A DNA stretch of 64,000 nucleotides, from positions 15,868,693 through 15,932,692 of the forward strand of contig NC_086257.1 of the NCBI RefSeq assembly GCF_021018805.1. The letters run 5' to 3'. The stretch comes from Prinia subflava. Lineage: Eukaryota > Chordata > Aves > Passeriformes > Cisticolidae. This document shows, piece by piece, positions 62,687-64,000 of the stretch. Every line of letters starts with the position of its first letter. The stretch's first letter is position 1. Below the pieces are notes generated by a model. The model had not been told where the DNA came from and ran no database searches. It saw only the letters and a list, made by a program, of their open reading frames with translations. A program made the position numbers and the translations under genes.

Positions 62687-63165
62687 TGCTGTGGTTTAAG
62701 CCCAGACAGCAACTAAGTACAGCACAGCCTCTCAGTTGATCCACCCTGCCCCAGCGGGATGGGGAAGAGAACTGGAAAAGGGTAAAGTCTGTGAGCTGAG
62801 ATATGAAAAGTTCAATAATTCACATAAGGTAAGTATTAATAGTAATAACAGTCATGAACAGAGATAAAGAGAGAGAGACATAATAAAGACAAGAGTTGCA
62901 CATTGCAGTTGTTCACCACCCTCTGACCGATGTCCAGCCCATTCCCTGGAGCAATCAGTCCTCCTGGACAACTCCTCCAGTTTCTCCACTGAGGAGGATG
63001 ACCTATGGTATGGGAGGACCCTTGGGCCAGTTCTGGTCAGCTGTCCTGGCCATGCTCCCCCCAGCTCCTTGTACACCTGTTCCACTGGCAGAGCACGGGA
63101 AACAGAAAAGTCCTTGACTTAGAGTAAGCACTATTGCAACAACTAAAACATCAGTGTGTTATCCA
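62687..63165 (-). mobile_element. Solo LTR of an avian endogenous retrovirus (degenerate)
   Basis: Read on the - strand, the element ends at 62687 with a CA dinucleotide inside a TTAAACCACAGCA-type 3' end. It contains other segments that I recall from an LTR family widespread in bird genomes: GGGATGG-rich text near 62757, AGCTGTCCTGGCCATG near 63040, and the AACTAAAACATC block near 63142. No internal retroviral genes are present, so it is a solo LTR. The 5' edge (near 63165) is vague and the copy is diverged. The family name is not assigned. Confidence 0.6.
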
Positions 63166-63258
63166 GCTTCCCTCTGAAATGCCCACACACACCCAGAAAA
63201 GGTTTTTCAGAAATTAAAAAGCACAAATGCATCCTTGAGCTGAGGAGAAGGGGGGTGT

Positions 63259-63264
63259 TTTATT
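63259..63264 (-). terminator. AATAAA for the - strand gene
   Basis: TTTATT on the + strand, 277 bases beyond the stop codon of the - strand frame. It is a plausible poly(A) signal for the RTP-like gene. Confidence 0.4.
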
Positions 63265-63413
63265 CTTGCAAGTAATAAACCTCATCCTGTGTATGGGGTA
63301 GCTGGGAGATTCATCCTCATACAGAGTATGTCTCATAAGAATCCATCAGACACATCAGTCTTCCAGAGGCTGCAGGACAAGGTGCCTGGCTGAGGCATCC
63401 CAATGTGTTCCCA

Positions 63414-63431
63414 TGCCACCAGGGGCTGGGG
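63414..63431. promoter_or_regulatory. CTCF-like motif, forward orientation
   Basis: GCCACCAGGGGCTGG matches the CTCF core in the orientation opposite to the other motifs listed. It is a motif match only. Confidence 0.3.
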
Positions 63432-63540
63432 AGCTTGCTGAGCCAAGAGCAAGGGCTAACCTTGGGAGCCCAATTTTCCAGGCAGTCCATCAGTTTCCCT
63501 AGCCACTGCCCCAGTTCCTCTATGCGATCCCCAGGTCCCT

Positions 63541-63999
63541 CTACATCACGGTGAAATAAAGCACAAGGAAGACGATCAGTGCCGAAACACAGAGCAAAGA
63601 GAGGCCGATGCAGCAGCACCATTTCCAGGAGAAGTTGCAATTGGAGGGTGAGGGGTGCTGGGTCGAGGCTGCATGGGGCCTTAAGCCCTGATGTCTCAGG
63701 GTCTGAGAGGTCCTGGACACATTTGCATTCCGGGCAACCCGTGCTGGGGCTGGCTGCAACTTAGTGCAGTGGGTCCTGGCCTTGCCCACACCAATCAGGG
63801 GCTTACAGTCATCTGATCCCAGCGATGACCACGACTCAGTGCGATGGGTCCGGGCCTCCCTCATATCTGTGAAGGACCTCCAGGCATCCGGTGCCCAGGC
63901 CAGCTGTGACTCGGTGCCGTGCATCCTGGCCTTGTCCCCATCTGTCAAGGACCTCCAGACATCCGATGTCCAGGCCAGCTGTGACTCAGTGCTGTGCAT
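63541..63999 (-). CDS. 3' part of an RTP-like membrane protein gene with tandem repeats (partial)
   Basis: The frame is open at the window edge and ends with TAG at 63541-63543; 152 residues are visible. The C-terminus is a membrane anchor: basic and aromatic residues (SWKW), Cys-Cys-Cys, then about 20 hydrophobic residues ending YFTVM. Upstream are 25-residue tandem repeats (75 bp) starting at ARMH/ARTH, of which at least three are visible, the last ones well conserved. In mammals the gene tail-to-tail with MASP1 is RTP1, and RTP proteins have an N-terminal zinc-binding domain and a C-terminal membrane segment; the family is known for variable, repeat-bearing linkers. The zinc domain would lie outside this window, so the identification rests on position and architecture. 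It could also be an unrelated tail-anchored protein. Confidence 0.55.
   Translation of the reverse strand: MHSTESQLAWTSDVWRSLTDGDKARMHGTESQLAWAPDAWRSFTDMREARTHRTESWSSLGSDDCKPLIGVGKARTHCTKLQPAPARVARNANVSRTSQTLRHQGLRPHAASTQHPSPSNCNFSWKWCCCIGLSLLCVSALIVFLVLYFTVM
63758..63999 (-). repeat. 75-bp coding tandem repeat, at least three copies
   Basis: GACTCAG/GACTCGG-type starts recur at 63758 (as AACTTAG), 63833, 63908 and 63983, exactly 75 bases apart. The two copies nearest the window edge are the most alike, which suggests recent duplication in that direction. The array continues past the edge. Confidence 0.9.
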
Positions 64000-64000
64000 C

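Larger units (their letters stand above)
63166..63540 (-). other. Probable 3' UTR and flank of the - strand gene
   Basis: No coding content is seen. It contains the AATAAA complement at 63259-63264 and a forward CTCF-like motif (TGCCACCAGGGGCTGGGG, 63414-63431). Confidence 0.4.

Overview
The window looks like a bird nuclear genome, probably a songbird. It carries a decayed CR1 retrotransposon 3' end of the avian type and a solo LTR of a kind common in bird genomes. Introns are compact. The one clearly recognisable gene is vertebrate MASP1, arranged in the form reported for birds: MASP-3 type without MASP-1 type protease exons. These judgements come from reading motifs and from recalled family features; no search was run.

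Layout. Bases 1 to about 36.3 kb hold no coding region I can defend. They contain simple repeats (a 440-bp ATCC tract at 5.9 kb), a CR1 fragment at 16.5 kb, A-rich tails, CTCF-like motifs and several AT-rich, TAATTA-containing blocks that look like non-coding regulatory DNA. A CpG-rich promoter region at 36.3-36.9 kb leads into MASP1 on the + strand. I could place eleven MASP-3 coding exons with GT/AG borders between 36,677 and 57,668, followed by a 3' UTR to about 59.3 kb. The spliced MASP-3 frame is 730 codons: signal peptide, CUB1, EGF, CUB2, CCP1, CCP2, and a trypsin-like protease domain in one exon. An extra exon inside the CCP1-CCP2 intron (50,412-50,473) gives a 381-residue product matching the MAp44/MAP-1 splice form.

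Downstream of the MASP-3 exon I see no trace of the split MASP-1 protease exons. The right end holds a solo LTR (62.7-63.2 kb) and then, on the - strand, the 3' end of another gene. It encodes a C-terminal membrane anchor preceded by 25-residue tandem repeats that run off the window edge. Its tail-to-tail position next to MASP1 fits a receptor-transporting protein (RTP) gene.

How the parts work together. MASP1 makes lectin-pathway complement proteins that dimerise and bind collectins and ficolins through CUB1-EGF-CUB2. MASP-3 carries an active-looking protease; in mammals it matures pro-factor D. MAp44 keeps the binding domains without a protease and would compete for the same sites. The choice between them depends on alternative splicing and polyadenylation after exon 8.
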